64,000 bases of DNA, taken from positions 96,212 to 160,211 of the forward strand of contig CAZUGO010000062.1 of assembly GCA_964619935.1 (NCBI GenBank), given 5' to 3'. This stretch comes from CAZUGO01 sp964619935. Lineage in GTDB: Bacteria; Planctomycetota; Phycisphaerae; UBA1845; CAIVHJ01. Every line of letters begins with the position of its first letter. Position 1 is the first letter of the stretch. This document shows positions 17,893-26,835 of the stretch, in pieces. A program made the position numbers and the translations under genes. Under the pieces are notes generated by a model. That model saw nothing but the letters and a program-made list of their open reading frames with translations. It searched no databases and had not been told where the DNA came from.

Positions 17893-18281
17893 GTTAGCCT
17901 CATTAATATTGTATCGCCGGAGCGGTGATTCGGACCGACTGTGTTCCGCGCCCAATACTATTAACCGTAATAGCGTACCAAGGGTGCGGTCGGCTTCAAG
18001 GGAAAATCGACTCCATCAGCCGTGTTTTGATATAACTACCTACCTAATATATAGTTATGTTGCTCATCACCGTTTTTGCCGGCGTTGGATGGGCCAGGTC
18101 CCCTGGCTTGATTTACAAGGCGTTGGGCTCCTAGTATTTGTAGACAACGGAGGCTCTGCCCGGCGGCTGCGGCTCCCGGGGCATTGGGGTCGTTGCCCGC
18201 CAGGGGTGTGGCGGGCCACACGCTTCGCAAGTTTCCATTCACGCACAGCTTGCCAGGCTCTTGGACAAGGGTGGGGGTGCC
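17893..18281. other. AT-richer intergenic region between accA and a pseudopilin gene
   Basis: The region is divergent. It is locally AT-rich at 18020-18060, where ATAACTA (18032-18038) and TAGTTAT (18052-18058) form a perfect seven-base dyad around a 13-base loop. This could be an operator or a hairpin. A TACAAT reading toward accA lies at 17908-17913. No open frame with coding character is seen. Confidence 0.4.
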
Positions 18282-19484
18282 ATGTGCTTACGTCGCCGAC
18301 AGTTCGGGCCGGGGTTTACGCTGGTTGAGGTGCTGGTGGTCATCGCCATCATCACTGTGTTGGTTTCCGTGCTGATGCCGTCGTTATACCGGGCCCGAGA
18401 GCAGGCCAAGAGCGTTCGCTGCCTGGCCAATCTCAAGGACCTGGGGTCTGCCGCCCAGGTCTACGCCGCGGCCGACGCGGATAACCACCTGATTCCGATC
18501 CATTGGCGGACCATGGCTCCATTGTTCCAGGCGGCCCCCGGCGGCACTGGCGGAGCTTTTCTGCTGGGGGACATCCAGTGGGGCGGCAAAGGGGGCGACC
18601 CCCGGCTGGTCAACATGGAGCAGGGTAACGCCACCACTTACGCGAATGTCTGGGCATTCACTCACGCCTGGGACTTCGGGCCGGCCGATCGACCGTTGAA
18701 CCGGTTGCTGTTTCGCAGCGTGGTCAACGGGCCCTGGCCTGAGCTAGCGGCCCCGCCGGGGTCCGATGATCTGGGCAACGCCGCCGCCGTGCAAGCGGCG
18801 GTGGTCGACAGTGAGGTGGAGATGGAGATTTTTCACTGCCCCTCGGACACCGGGTGGTCGGCGGGGCGGGCTGGTGCGGCCTATCTGGACAGCGGGTATG
18901 TTCGGGTTGACCGTGGCATCGGTTTGGAGGTACCGCTCTACGAATTCATGGGCAACAGCTACAAGAACTCGATGAACTGGATCCAGGTCGGTGAGGGTGC
19001 CAACACCACCTGGTTTTCCACCACCGCGTGGGGCACGCCGACGGATCGCGTGTTCAGCCCGTCGCGCCTGGTGTTGTGGGCCGAGGGCAACGCCGAGGAC
19101 ACCGCCATGTGGAACCGCCCGGAGTTGGAAGATCCCCGCATCGGTCGGCCGAACATCGCGGAATGGTGGGTGCAAGGCTGGCATCAGGGCGGAACCGACA
19201 TCCAGGGGTTCAACACCAGTTTTGCCGATGGGCACGCCGCCGTGATCGAGCAGCAGGTGCGCTCAGCGTACACGGGTTATCACCCCGGGGGTGACGGTGC
19301 TGAATTCTCGAGCGGGGTGACTGCGATGCGTGGCTCACGACCGGAGATCATCACCGCGCCGTACGGCTGGGGCGATGCCAATGAGACCCACCCCGGCTGG
19401 TGGGGCGACAAGTTGTTCCGTGGCGAGGGCTGGACCCTCGATAATCTGCCGGCGCCCCCGCGTTATGTCATGCCGGCGTACTGA
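18282..19484 (+). CDS. type II secretion/type IV pseudopilin of the planctomycete H-x9-DG class (copy 1)
   Basis: The 400-residue protein has a short basic leader ending in Gly before FTLVEVLVVIAIITVLVSVL, the class III prepilin signal with Glu at position 5. A helical stem follows ([20 protein letters not shown]), then a large globular domain, with the family's C-terminal signature around FNTSFADGHAAVIEQ. It is likely processed by a prepilin peptidase and exposed outside the inner membrane. The start is placed at ATG 18282. TTG 18261 is possible. It is closely similar along its whole length to the protein at 20053, including YKN-MNW, WGTP-DR and PEL-D stretches, so the two are tandem paralogues. 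The function of these abundant planctomycete proteins is unknown. Confidence 0.88.
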   Translation: MCLRRRQFGPGFTLVEVLVVIAIITVLVSVLMPSLYRAREQAKSVRCLANLKDLGSAAQVYAAADADNHLIPIHWRTMAPLFQAAPGGTGGAFLLGDIQWGGKGGDPRLVNMEQGNATTYANVWAFTHAWDFGPADRPLNRLLFRSVVNGPWPELAAPPGSDDLGNAAAVQAAVVDSEVEMEIFHCPSDTGWSAGRAGAAYLDSGYVRVDRGIGLEVPLYEFMGNSYKNSMNWIQVGEGANTTWFSTTAWGTPTDRVFSPSRLVLWAEGNAEDTAMWNRPELEDPRIGRPNIAEWWVQGWHQGGTDIQGFNTSFADGHAAVIEQQVRSAYTGYHPGGDGAEFSSGVTAMRGSRPEIITAPYGWGDANETHPGWWGDKLFRGEGWTLDNLPAPPRYVMPAY

Positions 19485-19531
19485 GCGATCTCATGCTCCC
19501 AAAACCGGTCAACCGGCGGCGGATCCAATCG

Positions 19532-19873
19532 ATGAACTTGAAGTGGTGGATCAGCGGCAGCGCCGCGGTGGTCGTCCTGCTGTGGTGGTGGTGCAGTCTT
19601 GCGGGGACCGTCGCGCCGTCACCGCGGCCCGCGGTCCCACCGGTGCACCAACCCGAACCCCGCTGCTACCCACCCGCTCCACACGTTCCCGAGCGATCCT
19701 TCAGAGCACCGATGCAGAACCGCCACGGCGCGGCATCCTCTCGAAACCGGTCTGCCCGCGGACGTCATGACGGGGTCCGATCGCGCCCGCACCGCCGTGA
19801 CCGCCACCGATCCACCACCGAACCGCCGATCGTCCGCCCCAGCGGTCCGCGAGCCGTGCGCTCGCGCTCGTGA
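19532..19873 (+). CDS. small membrane-anchored Pro/Arg-rich protein (cassette partner, copy 1)
   Basis: The 113-residue frame starts MNLKWWISGSAAVVVLLWWW, one strong membrane segment, followed by a Pro- and Arg-rich tail. An upstream ATG at 19493 (nine bases after the pseudopilin stop) would add 13 residues. No family is recognised. Support comes from position: the second pseudopilin is followed in the same way by a small protein with an N-terminal membrane segment and Pro/Ala/Arg-rich tail (21279). The tail itself is not conserved and may be poorly constrained, so confidence is moderate. Confidence 0.5.
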   Translation: MNLKWWISGSAAVVVLLWWWCSLAGTVAPSPRPAVPPVHQPEPRCYPPAPHVPERSFRAPMQNRHGAASSRNRSARGRHDGVRSRPHRRDRHRSTTEPPIVRPSGPRAVRSRS

Positions 19874-20052
19874 CTGGCAGCATCCACTCGCGGCCGGCGA
19901 TCAACGCATGATAATGAAGGCCACAGCAAGGCTGTACCCTACGCGCCTTACGCGGCGGCTTTCTTGACAATCGCGTCAGGCGCCGACTACCATGGACTTT
20001 GGTCACATGTTCCGGCTTCGATCTTGCGACCCAAGTCGTGAGGATGCATCCC

Positions 20053-21252
20053 ATGACGACCCGACGCCGTTTGGGCGCCTTTACTTTGGTCGAACTGCTG
20101 GTGGTGATTGCGATTATCGCCCTGCTGATCTCGATCCTACTGCCCTCGCTGAGTCAGGCTCGGGAGTTGGCCAAGGGGGCCCGCTGTCTGGCCAATCTCA
20201 AGGACCTGGGCTCGGCGGCCCACACTTATGCTTCCGCGGACTCGGAGAACTACTTGGTGCCGATTCACTGGCGGTCCGTCGGCCCGCTGTTCGGGCCCAA
20301 TCGCGTGGCCCCTCCGGGCGGCAACGGCGTGTATCTCCAGGGCGACATTCAGTGGGGCGGCACGGGCGGTGATCCGCGGGCGTTCGACGAGTACGCCGGT
20401 GGTGGCTTCGCGAACAAGTGGGCGTTTACTCATGCCTATCAGTATGGACCGGGCGACCGGCCCTTGAATCGGATCATCTACCGCGGGATCAGCAACTCGA
20501 CCTGGCCGAGTTACGTGGACAACAACAGCGGCGGCCAGTTGACCACCAACGATCGCGAAGAAAACCTCCAGGCGGCCATTGCCGACAGCCAGGTGGAGAT
20601 GCCGGTGTACCACTGCCCTTCGGATGTCGGGTGGGACAGCACCCGGGCGGGGGCGTACTACGTGAACAAGGGTTATGTGGTAAAGCCTCGCGGCTTCCTG
20701 GAGTCGGTGTCGCATTACGTCATGACCGGCAACAGCTATAAGAACGCGATGAACTGGCTGTCCGCCGGCGGCAGCTTCTATTCGACCACGGTGTGGGGCA
20801 CGCCGGTCGACCGGCTGCAGAGCCCCTCGCGGCTGGTGTTGTGGACCGAGGCCAATGCCGAAGACACCGTGATGTGGAACCGTCCGGAGTTACAGGATTG
20901 CGGCGGCCTGCGCTGTAACATCGACGAGTGGTGGGTCCAGGGCTGGCACCAGGCCGGAGGCGAGATCATGGTGTTCAACACCAACTTCGCCGACGGTCAC
21001 GCCGGCAAGCTGGATCAGCGAGTGCGATCCAATTACACCCGCTACCAGCCGGGCGGCGACGGTTCGGAATTCCAGGGCGGAAACGTGTCCATTCGTGGAT
21101 CGCGCCCCGAACCGATCGTGGCCCCATTCGGGTGGGGCACCGCCAACGAGGCCAACCTGGGGTGGTGGGGGGACAAGCTGTTTCGCGGTGAGGGCTGGAC
21201 GGTCGATAACCTCCCGGCGCCGCCGCAGTACGTGATGCCGATCAGTGGATAG
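20053..21252 (+). CDS. type II secretion/type IV pseudopilin of the planctomycete H-x9-DG class (copy 2)
   Basis: The 399-residue protein is the tandem paralogue of the protein at 18282. The prepilin signal is [20 protein letters not shown] with a preceding basic leader (TTRRRL). The stem ([20 protein letters not shown]), internal blocks ([49 protein letters not shown]) and C-terminal [15 protein letters not shown] all match copy 1. The start at 20053 has GTGAGG upstream; another in-frame ATG lies nine bases before. It is probably exported and assembled at the cell envelope. There are no assembly genes beside it, so it may use a distant type II/IV machinery. Confidence 0.9.
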   Translation: MTTRRRLGAFTLVELLVVIAIIALLISILLPSLSQARELAKGARCLANLKDLGSAAHTYASADSENYLVPIHWRSVGPLFGPNRVAPPGGNGVYLQGDIQWGGTGGDPRAFDEYAGGGFANKWAFTHAYQYGPGDRPLNRIIYRGISNSTWPSYVDNNSGGQLTTNDREENLQAAIADSQVEMPVYHCPSDVGWDSTRAGAYYVNKGYVVKPRGFLESVSHYVMTGNSYKNAMNWLSAGGSFYSTTVWGTPVDRLQSPSRLVLWTEANAEDTVMWNRPELQDCGGLRCNIDEWWVQGWHQAGGEIMVFNTNFADGHAGKLDQRVRSNYTRYQPGGDGSEFQGGNVSIRGSRPEPIVAPFGWGTANEANLGWWGDKLFRGEGWTVDNLPAPPQYVMPISG

Positions 21253-21278
21253 CGATCGGGTGTATCCCAGGGTTGACG

Positions 21279-21674
21279 ATGTCCAACCGAACACGAATAT
21301 TGCTCGGAGTGGCCGGTGTGATCGGCGTGGTGCTGCTGCTGCGCCTGAGCCTGTTCGGTCAGCCAAGCGCGGGCGAAACCGCCACCCGGCTGGCCGGCCA
21401 GCGGGCAGCGGTCGAAACCGCAGGCGCGCCGGAAGTAACCGTGCCGCAGCGGGCGGCGCCGCGGCAGGGCGGCGACCCGGCCCGTCTGGATCCGCAAGCC
21501 CCGGCGGAACCGGCGGAGGATGGTTCGCCAACTCCGATCCAAGCCAAGCGCCGCTCCACCGCAGGCCACCGCCAGGCCCGTCCGGCCCGTTCCGGTGCCG
21601 CCGCGGCAGAGACCCAACCCGAGCCGGGCACCGTCGAGGTTCGCTCGGTTGGCAAAGCGGTCAGACGTCCGTGA
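21279..21674 (+). CDS. small membrane-anchored Pro/Ala-rich protein (cassette partner, copy 2)
   Basis: The 131-residue frame begins 27 bases after the second pseudopilin. It has an N-terminal membrane segment (ILLGVAGVIGVVLLLRLSLF) and a long tail rich in Pro, Ala, Gln and Arg with no recognisable domain. Its position, topology and composition repeat those of the small protein after the first pseudopilin, so a pseudopilin plus small anchored protein cassette seems to have been duplicated. It could be an envelope adaptor for its pseudopilin, but this is inference only. Confidence 0.55.
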   Translation: MSNRTRILLGVAGVIGVVLLLRLSLFGQPSAGETATRLAGQRAAVETAGAPEVTVPQRAAPRQGGDPARLDPQAPAEPAEDGSPTPIQAKRRSTAGHRQARPARSGAAAAETQPEPGTVEVRSVGKAVRRP

Positions 21675-21881
21675 CCTCCCGGGGCGGCAATCCCCTGTTC
21701 CGGCGGCCGCGGTCTCAAACCGGGCTGCGGGGGCGGTGCCGCCAGCGGCTTGGAATTGACTTACCGCCCGCCAATCGTTACTAAGAGAAGCGACCCTCAC
21801 CAGAGTCAGGCTGATCCGTGTCGTGTGCCGATATGGCCCGAGCAACAGGAACCTCAACCGCATTAACGTGAAGATCCGCCC

Positions 21882-22640
21882 ATGAAAACCAAACGCCGTC
21901 AAGAACTCAAGTCCAACGACCTGGCCATCTACTTGCAGGAACTCCGCGAGTTTGTCCGCGCCAATTCGAGCAAAATCATCATGATCGGGGTTGTGGCGGT
22001 GTGCCTGGTGGCCGTCATCGGATTCCGGGTGCACTCGTCTTCAGTGTCATTGGAAAACAGTTGGCAGGCTTATCAGAACGTCGCCCGGGCCAGCTACACG
22101 CCGGACCCGGAAAACGCCGAATGGCTCGAGGACACCCGGCGCCAATGGGAAGCAGTGGTTGAGTCCTCCGGCGACCGCAGCTTCAAGGCCCAGGCGATTT
22201 GGGGCTACATTGATTTTTGTCAGCGACAGTTTTTGAGCACCCGGGACTCGGCCACCAAGACGCGGCTGCTGGAGATCGCGGAGCGCCATTGCCGGCTGCT
22301 GATGGATCGCTACGCATCCAACCCGGCGATGCACGCTGCGGCCCTGAGGGCGTTGGCCTCAGTGGAAGAGAACCGCTACGTGCTTGACGGTGATGCCGCC
22401 CACAAGGAGCGGGCCCGGCAGCACCTCGAGGAGATTAGAGACACGGCCGCTTTTACGGGAACCCCCTTCCAGGACGACGCCTTGACCCGGTTGAACGACT
22501 TCGAAGGCTTGTGGCAGCCGATGGTGCTGGCCGAGGCTCCGAAAATCAGCGTTTCCGTGGAAGAAACCGCCCCCGAGGTCGACGCGGACGTCGACCCGCA
22601 GGAGCCGGACCCCGAGTCGGGCGATCCGAACCAGCCCTAA
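21882..22640 (+). CDS. single-pass membrane protein with TPR-like periplasmic domain
   Basis: The 252-residue protein has a basic cytoplasmic N-terminus with KSNDLAIYLQELREFVRANS, one membrane helix (KIIMIGVVAVCLVAVIGF) and a helical extracytoplasmic domain with TPR-like patterns (FKAQAIWGYIDFCQRQF, AALRALASVEENRYV). It ends in an acidic Glu/Asp/Pro tail. The overall form resembles YfgM-type proteins (N-terminal anchor plus TPR), although the sequence match is only in layout. The start ATG at 21882 is clear. The short hairpin GCGCCGG-CGG-CCGGCGC right after the stop (22641-22657) lacks a T-run. Confidence 0.75.
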   Translation: MKTKRRQELKSNDLAIYLQELREFVRANSSKIIMIGVVAVCLVAVIGFRVHSSSVSLENSWQAYQNVARASYTPDPENAEWLEDTRRQWEAVVESSGDRSFKAQAIWGYIDFCQRQFLSTRDSATKTRLLEIAERHCRLLMDRYASNPAMHAAALRALASVEENRYVLDGDAAHKERARQHLEEIRDTAAFTGTPFQDDALTRLNDFEGLWQPMVLAEAPKISVSVEETAPEVDADVDPQEPDPESGDPNQP

Positions 22641-22992
22641 GCGCCGGCGGCCGGCGCCCGATAAACAGGCCTCGCTGACCGCCCTTGATTCCCCATTGCC
22701 AACGCGCATAGAATCTTGCGTAGCTGCACAGGCAGGGCTCGCAGACCGTTCAGAAGTACCCCCAAATCCGCCAGCGATGGTGCTGTACGCAATTCTGGCG
22801 TGACGTGATGGCCTGTGAAATTTCCTGCCCGAGTGGTCGTTGCGGCTGCCGCTTGATCGAGCGCGGGGGAGAGGGTCGGTCGACCGGGGGCGGCGACTAG
22901 ACCACGAGCACAATTGAACCTGATTGCAGTCTCTTGGAAGGCTACTCAAACGGGCTGACGGCGTGCCGGCGGTCCGTCGGATTGGAGGGGCT
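22641..22992. other. intergenic region before the Cys-rich repeat protein
   Basis: This stretch of about 350 bases holds a strong GC hairpin at 22641-22657 just after the preceding stop and, at its right end, the GGAGGGG ribosome-binding site (22984-22990) of the next gene. No convincing promoter or open frame was found. Confidence 0.4.
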
Positions 22993-25900
22993 ATGTGGCG
23001 ATGCGGCGGTCGATTACTGGCGATGCTGCTGGGCGTGGCGTTGCTGCCCGGCGCGGTCATGGCCCAGGATTGCCTGGAATGTCCGTCGGACTTGAATGGC
23101 GACTGCCTGGTCAATTCAGCCGACGTCGCGGTGCTGTTCGGTGCCTGGCCCCCGGCGTCCTGTCCGGAGCCTTGTGTGGCCGACATCAGCGGCGACGGTG
23201 AGGTCGGGAATGCCGATCTCAACATCATGCTGGGCAGCTTCGGCGGTTGCCCGTGTGCAGTCGGCGACCACTGCGGTCTGGGTGATGTCTGCACCGGAAA
23301 CTCCTGCAACCCGGATACCTTGCACTGCCAGGTCGGGTCGCTGGACTGTGACGACCAGGACGCCTGCACCGCGGATTCGTGCGACGGACAGACCGGCTGT
23401 CTCAACGCCGCCATCGATTGCGACGATCTTGACGGGTGCACGACCGACACCTGCGACGCGTTGTCCGGCTGCGTTCACACCGCGCTGAATTGTGAGGACG
23501 GCAACCTCTGCACCGACGACAGTTGCGATCCCGAAACCGGGTGCGTCAGTACGCCGGTCGATTGTGACGACGGCGACGCGTGCACACTGGACGGTTGCGA
23601 TTTGGCGGGCGGCGGCTGCCTGCATGAAGCCGTGGGCTGCGATGACGGCAACCCCTGTACCGCGGACCGCTGTGACCCGGCGCTGGGATGTCTGCACGAG
23701 GCGATCGCCTGCGACGACGGCGATGACTGCACGACGGACAGTTGCGACCCGGCGGCGGGCTGCGTCCATGATCCGGATGGTTGCGACGACGGCGACCTGT
23801 GCACCGTGGACACCTGTAATCCGGCCGGCGGGCAGTGTGCCCACGCCGCGGTGAATTGCGAGGACGGCAACATCTGCACCGACAACGGTTGTGATCCCGG
23901 AACCGGGCTGTGCGTCAGTGCGCCGGTCGATTGTGACGACGGCGACGCGTGCACACTGGACGGTTGCGATCTGGCGGGCGGCGGCTGCCTGCATGAAGCC
24001 GTGGGCTGCGATGACGGCGACGCCTGTACCACGGACAGTTGTGATCCGGTGCTGGGTTGCGTCCACGAAATGAGCGACTGTGACGACGGCGACGGCTGCA
24101 CCACCGACGGCTGCAATCCGGCCACGGGGTTGTGCAGTCACGAGCCGCTGGATTGCGACGACGGCAATGATTGTACCGCAGACAGTTGTGACGCCGTGCT
24201 GGGTTGCGTGAACCAGGGTCCGGATTGTGATGATGGGGATCCCTGCACCCGTGACGGATGCGATGCCGGAACCGGCCGGTGCACCCATGACCCGATGGAC
24301 TGCAACGACGGCAGCGCCTGCACCACCGACAGTTGTGATGCCGAGTCCGGCTGCGTTCATGCCCCGACGGACTGCGACGACGGCAACGCCTGCACCACCG
24401 ACACCTGCAACCCGGCGACCGGTGACTGCTCCAGCACGCCGCTGAACTGCAATGACGGCAATTTGTGCACGACCGATGTGTGTCTTCCAGCGTCCGGCTG
24501 CGTTCACGGGCCGTTTTGTGACGACGGCAATTTCTGCAACGGGATCGAGACCTGCAGTCCGTTCTCCGGCTGCCAGGCAGGTTTTCCGCCCAATTGCAAC
24601 GACAACAACGCCTGCACCGCCGACACCTGCGACCCCGCCACCGGTTGCGTCCACAATCCGACGAACTGCGATGACGGCGAGTCCTGCACCGCCGACACCT
24701 GCGATCCGCTGACCGGGTTGTGTCTGAACGAGCCGATGGATTGTGATGACGGGGATGCCTGCACCACCGACAGTTGCGATGCCGCCGGCTGCGTCCACGC
24801 GCCGACGGATTGCGACGACGGTGACCGCTGCACGACTGACACCTGCGATCCGGTCACCGGCCTGTGCCAGAGCAGCGCCCGGGACTGCGACGACGGCGAC
24901 GCCTGCACCACCGACAGTTGCGATCCAGCGGGCGGCTGTGTGCATCAGGCTCTGGATTGTGCCGACGGCGACCCGTGCACCACCGACACCTGCGATCCGG
25001 CCACCGGCCTGTGCCAGAACAGCGCCCAGGACTGCGACGACAACAATGCCTGTACCACCGATAGCTGTGAGGGCGCCGGCGGCTGTGTGCATGACGCCCT
25101 GGACTGTGATGACAGCGACGCCTGCACCGCCGATACCTGCAATCCCCTGACCGGCCTGTGTGCCCACGCCCCGATGGATTGCGACGACAGCGATCCTTGT
25201 ACCACTGATTCCTGCACCGCCGGCGTGTGCGGCCACCAGCCCCTGGAATGCCCGGCCGGTCAGGTCTGTGAGGATGGCACCTGCGTGGCGTCGGTGTGCG
25301 GTGCGGCGGGGTCTGGCGACTGCTGCCAGGACAACGGCACTCCGGGGTGTCAGGATGCAGCCTGCTGTAACCTGGTCTGCCTCTGCGATCCGTTCTGCTG
25401 TGATACCGAGTGGGATCAGTTCTGCGCGACGGACGGACTGAACGCCAGCGGGTGCGGCGCCCAGGACTTGTGTGGGGCGCTCTGTTCGGGCGGCTGCGGC
25501 AGCGCGGCAGACTGTAATGATAACAATGCCTGCACCGTCGATGCCTGCAACGCCAGCGGAACCTGCACCCACCAGGCCGTGGCGTGTGATGACGCGGTGG
25601 CGTGCACCGTCGACAGCTGCAACGCCAACACCGGATGCGTGCATGACGACAGCGGCTGTCCAAAAGGCAAGGAGTGCGATCCGGATGCGAGCCTGGACGA
25701 CTGCGACAACGACGGGGTTCGCAACGAGATCGACGAGTGCCCGGATACCCCCGCCGACATGGTCGATTCGGTCGACATTGACGGCTGCGCCTGTGCCCGG
25801 TTCGACAACGACAAGGACGGCGTGGCGGATTGTGCCGATGTCGACCTGTGCCTGGGCACGCCGGCCGGATCGGCGGTCGACGCCAACGGCTGTGCCGACG

Positions 25901-26829
25901 ACCAGGTCGACGCCGACAGCGACGGGATCTGTAACCCGGCAGCGCCTTCGGCGGGGCCGGCGGTCTGCAGCGGTGAGGATCAATGCCCCGGGACGCCCGC
26001 TGAGACGTCGGTGGACGATGACGGGTGCTCCGGCGCACAGCGCGACGACGATGGCGATGCCGTTCCGAACGAGCAAGACGATTGCCCGGCGACCGCCGGC
26101 GGTCAGGCCGTGGATGCGGGCGGGTGTTCCGAGAGCCAGCGCGACGATGATCAGGACGGTGTGGACAATGCCGCCGACAACTGCCCGTCGGTGGCCAACG
26201 CCAACCAGCAGGATTCCAATGGAGACGGTGTCGGCGACGCCTGCGCGGACCCGGATGCCGGACCGCAGGCCGACTTGTTCGTGGAGATTTCAGCCGAACC
26301 GGATACGCTGACGCCGGACAACAGCGTGGTGCTGTCCATCACCGCGGGCGTCAGCGGCGACCTAGCCGTGCTGGCGACGTTGTCGGTCGACCTGGGCAGC
26401 ATGCTCGAGGCGGTGAACTTCAATGTGCCCGCGACCTTGTCGGGTGACCTGGCGGAGTGGCCGCTGACCCTGGACCCCAACGACGAACCTTCGCTGCGGA
26501 CCTTGACGGTGCGGTTGCTTCCCGGATTGGACGTGTCGGCCACCGCCGAAATCGTGGTGGTGTCACTGGTGTCGTCCGGCGTGCCGGATCCAAACAACGC
26601 CAATAACCAGGGCCAACTGGTACTTGCCGTCGATGGCAGCAGCGAACCCGACGGGCCCGATGATCCCGGTGAGCAGCCGGCGCCGGACGACGACACCACC
26701 GGCGAGCCCGACGCCAACGTGTGCGGGATGTGTGCACCAGGCATGACCCCCGCCGGCGTCCTGCTGTTGCTGGGCCTGACACTCATGCGGCTGAAGAGTG
26801 GAATCCGGCGGACCCGGCGGATACGCTGA
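22993..26829 (+). CDS. giant secreted Cys-rich repeat protein (CTDC-type and thrombospondin-3-like repeats)
   Basis: The 1278-residue protein begins with a signal peptide (LLAMLLGVALLPGAVMAQ) and a dockerin-like calcium pair (DLNGDCLVNSADVAVLFGAW; DISGDGEVGNADLNIMLGSF). About 27 repeats of 23-25 residues follow, each with the core CDDGDACTTDSCDPATGCVH, similar to the Dictyostelium prestalk CTDC repeat. The array is interrupted once by NFCNGIETC and, near residue 770, by a Cys cluster (GDCCQDNGTPGCQDAACC). Acidic thrombospondin-3-like repeats then appear (DNDKDGVADCADVD, DSNGDGVGDAC), then a beta-rich domain (about 1090-1220). It ends with a short hydrophobic segment (TPAGVLLLLGLTLMRL) and basic residues, like a C-terminal sorting signal. 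It is probably a rigid, disulphide- and calcium-stabilised surface protein. Function unknown. Confidence 0.88.
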   Translation: MWRCGGRLLAMLLGVALLPGAVMAQDCLECPSDLNGDCLVNSADVAVLFGAWPPASCPEPCVADISGDGEVGNADLNIMLGSFGGCPCAVGDHCGLGDVCTGNSCNPDTLHCQVGSLDCDDQDACTADSCDGQTGCLNAAIDCDDLDGCTTDTCDALSGCVHTALNCEDGNLCTDDSCDPETGCVSTPVDCDDGDACTLDGCDLAGGGCLHEAVGCDDGNPCTADRCDPALGCLHEAIACDDGDDCTTDSCDPAAGCVHDPDGCDDGDLCTVDTCNPAGGQCAHAAVNCEDGNICTDNGCDPGTGLCVSAPVDCDDGDACTLDGCDLAGGGCLHEAVGCDDGDACTTDSCDPVLGCVHEMSDCDDGDGCTTDGCNPATGLCSHEPLDCDDGNDCTADSCDAVLGCVNQGPDCDDGDPCTRDGCDAGTGRCTHDPMDCNDGSACTTDSCDAESGCVHAPTDCDDGNACTTDTCNPATGDCSSTPLNCNDGNLCTTDVCLPASGCVHGPFCDDGNFCNGIETCSPFSGCQAGFPPNCNDNNACTADTCDPATGCVHNPTNCDDGESCTADTCDPLTGLCLNEPMDCDDGDACTTDSCDAAGCVHAPTDCDDGDRCTTDTCDPVTGLCQSSARDCDDGDACTTDSCDPAGGCVHQALDCADGDPCTTDTCDPATGLCQNSAQDCDDNNACTTDSCEGAGGCVHDALDCDDSDACTADTCNPLTGLCAHAPMDCDDSDPCTTDSCTAGVCGHQPLECPAGQVCEDGTCVASVCGAAGSGDCCQDNGTPGCQDAACCNLVCLCDPFCCDTEWDQFCATDGLNASGCGAQDLCGALCSGGCGSAADCNDNNACTVDACNASGTCTHQAVACDDAVACTVDSCNANTGCVHDDSGCPKGKECDPDASLDDCDNDGVRNEIDECPDTPADMVDSVDIDGCACARFDNDKDGVADCADVDLCLGTPAGSAVDANGCADDQVDADSDGICNPAAPSAGPAVCSGEDQCPGTPAETSVDDDGCSGAQRDDDGDAVPNEQDDCPATAGGQAVDAGGCSESQRDDDQDGVDNAADNCPSVANANQQDSNGDGVGDACADPDAGPQADLFVEISAEPDTLTPDNSVVLSITAGVSGDLAVLATLSVDLGSMLEAVNFNVPATLSGDLAEWPLTLDPNDEPSLRTLTVRLLPGLDVSATAEIVVVSLVSSGVPDPNNANNQGQLVLAVDGSSEPDGPDDPGEQPAPDDDTTGEPDANVCGMCAPGMTPAGVLLLLGLTLMRLKSGIRRTRRIR
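23542..24018 (+). repeat. recent internal duplication within the Cys-rich repeat array
   Basis: Bases 23542-23649 and 23911-24018 agree at 106 of 108 positions. The offset of 369 bases is 123 codons, that is five repeat units. Flanking units also correspond (NLCTDDSCDPETG and NICTDNGCDPGTG). This shows expansion by in-frame duplication of a multi-repeat block. Confidence 0.9.
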
Positions 26830-26835
26830 GGCAAC

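Noticed and set aside
23116..26076. 986-codon antisense frame opposite the Cys-rich repeat gene
   Set aside because: It mirrors the repeat composition of the real gene and has no signal, domain or ribosome-binding site.
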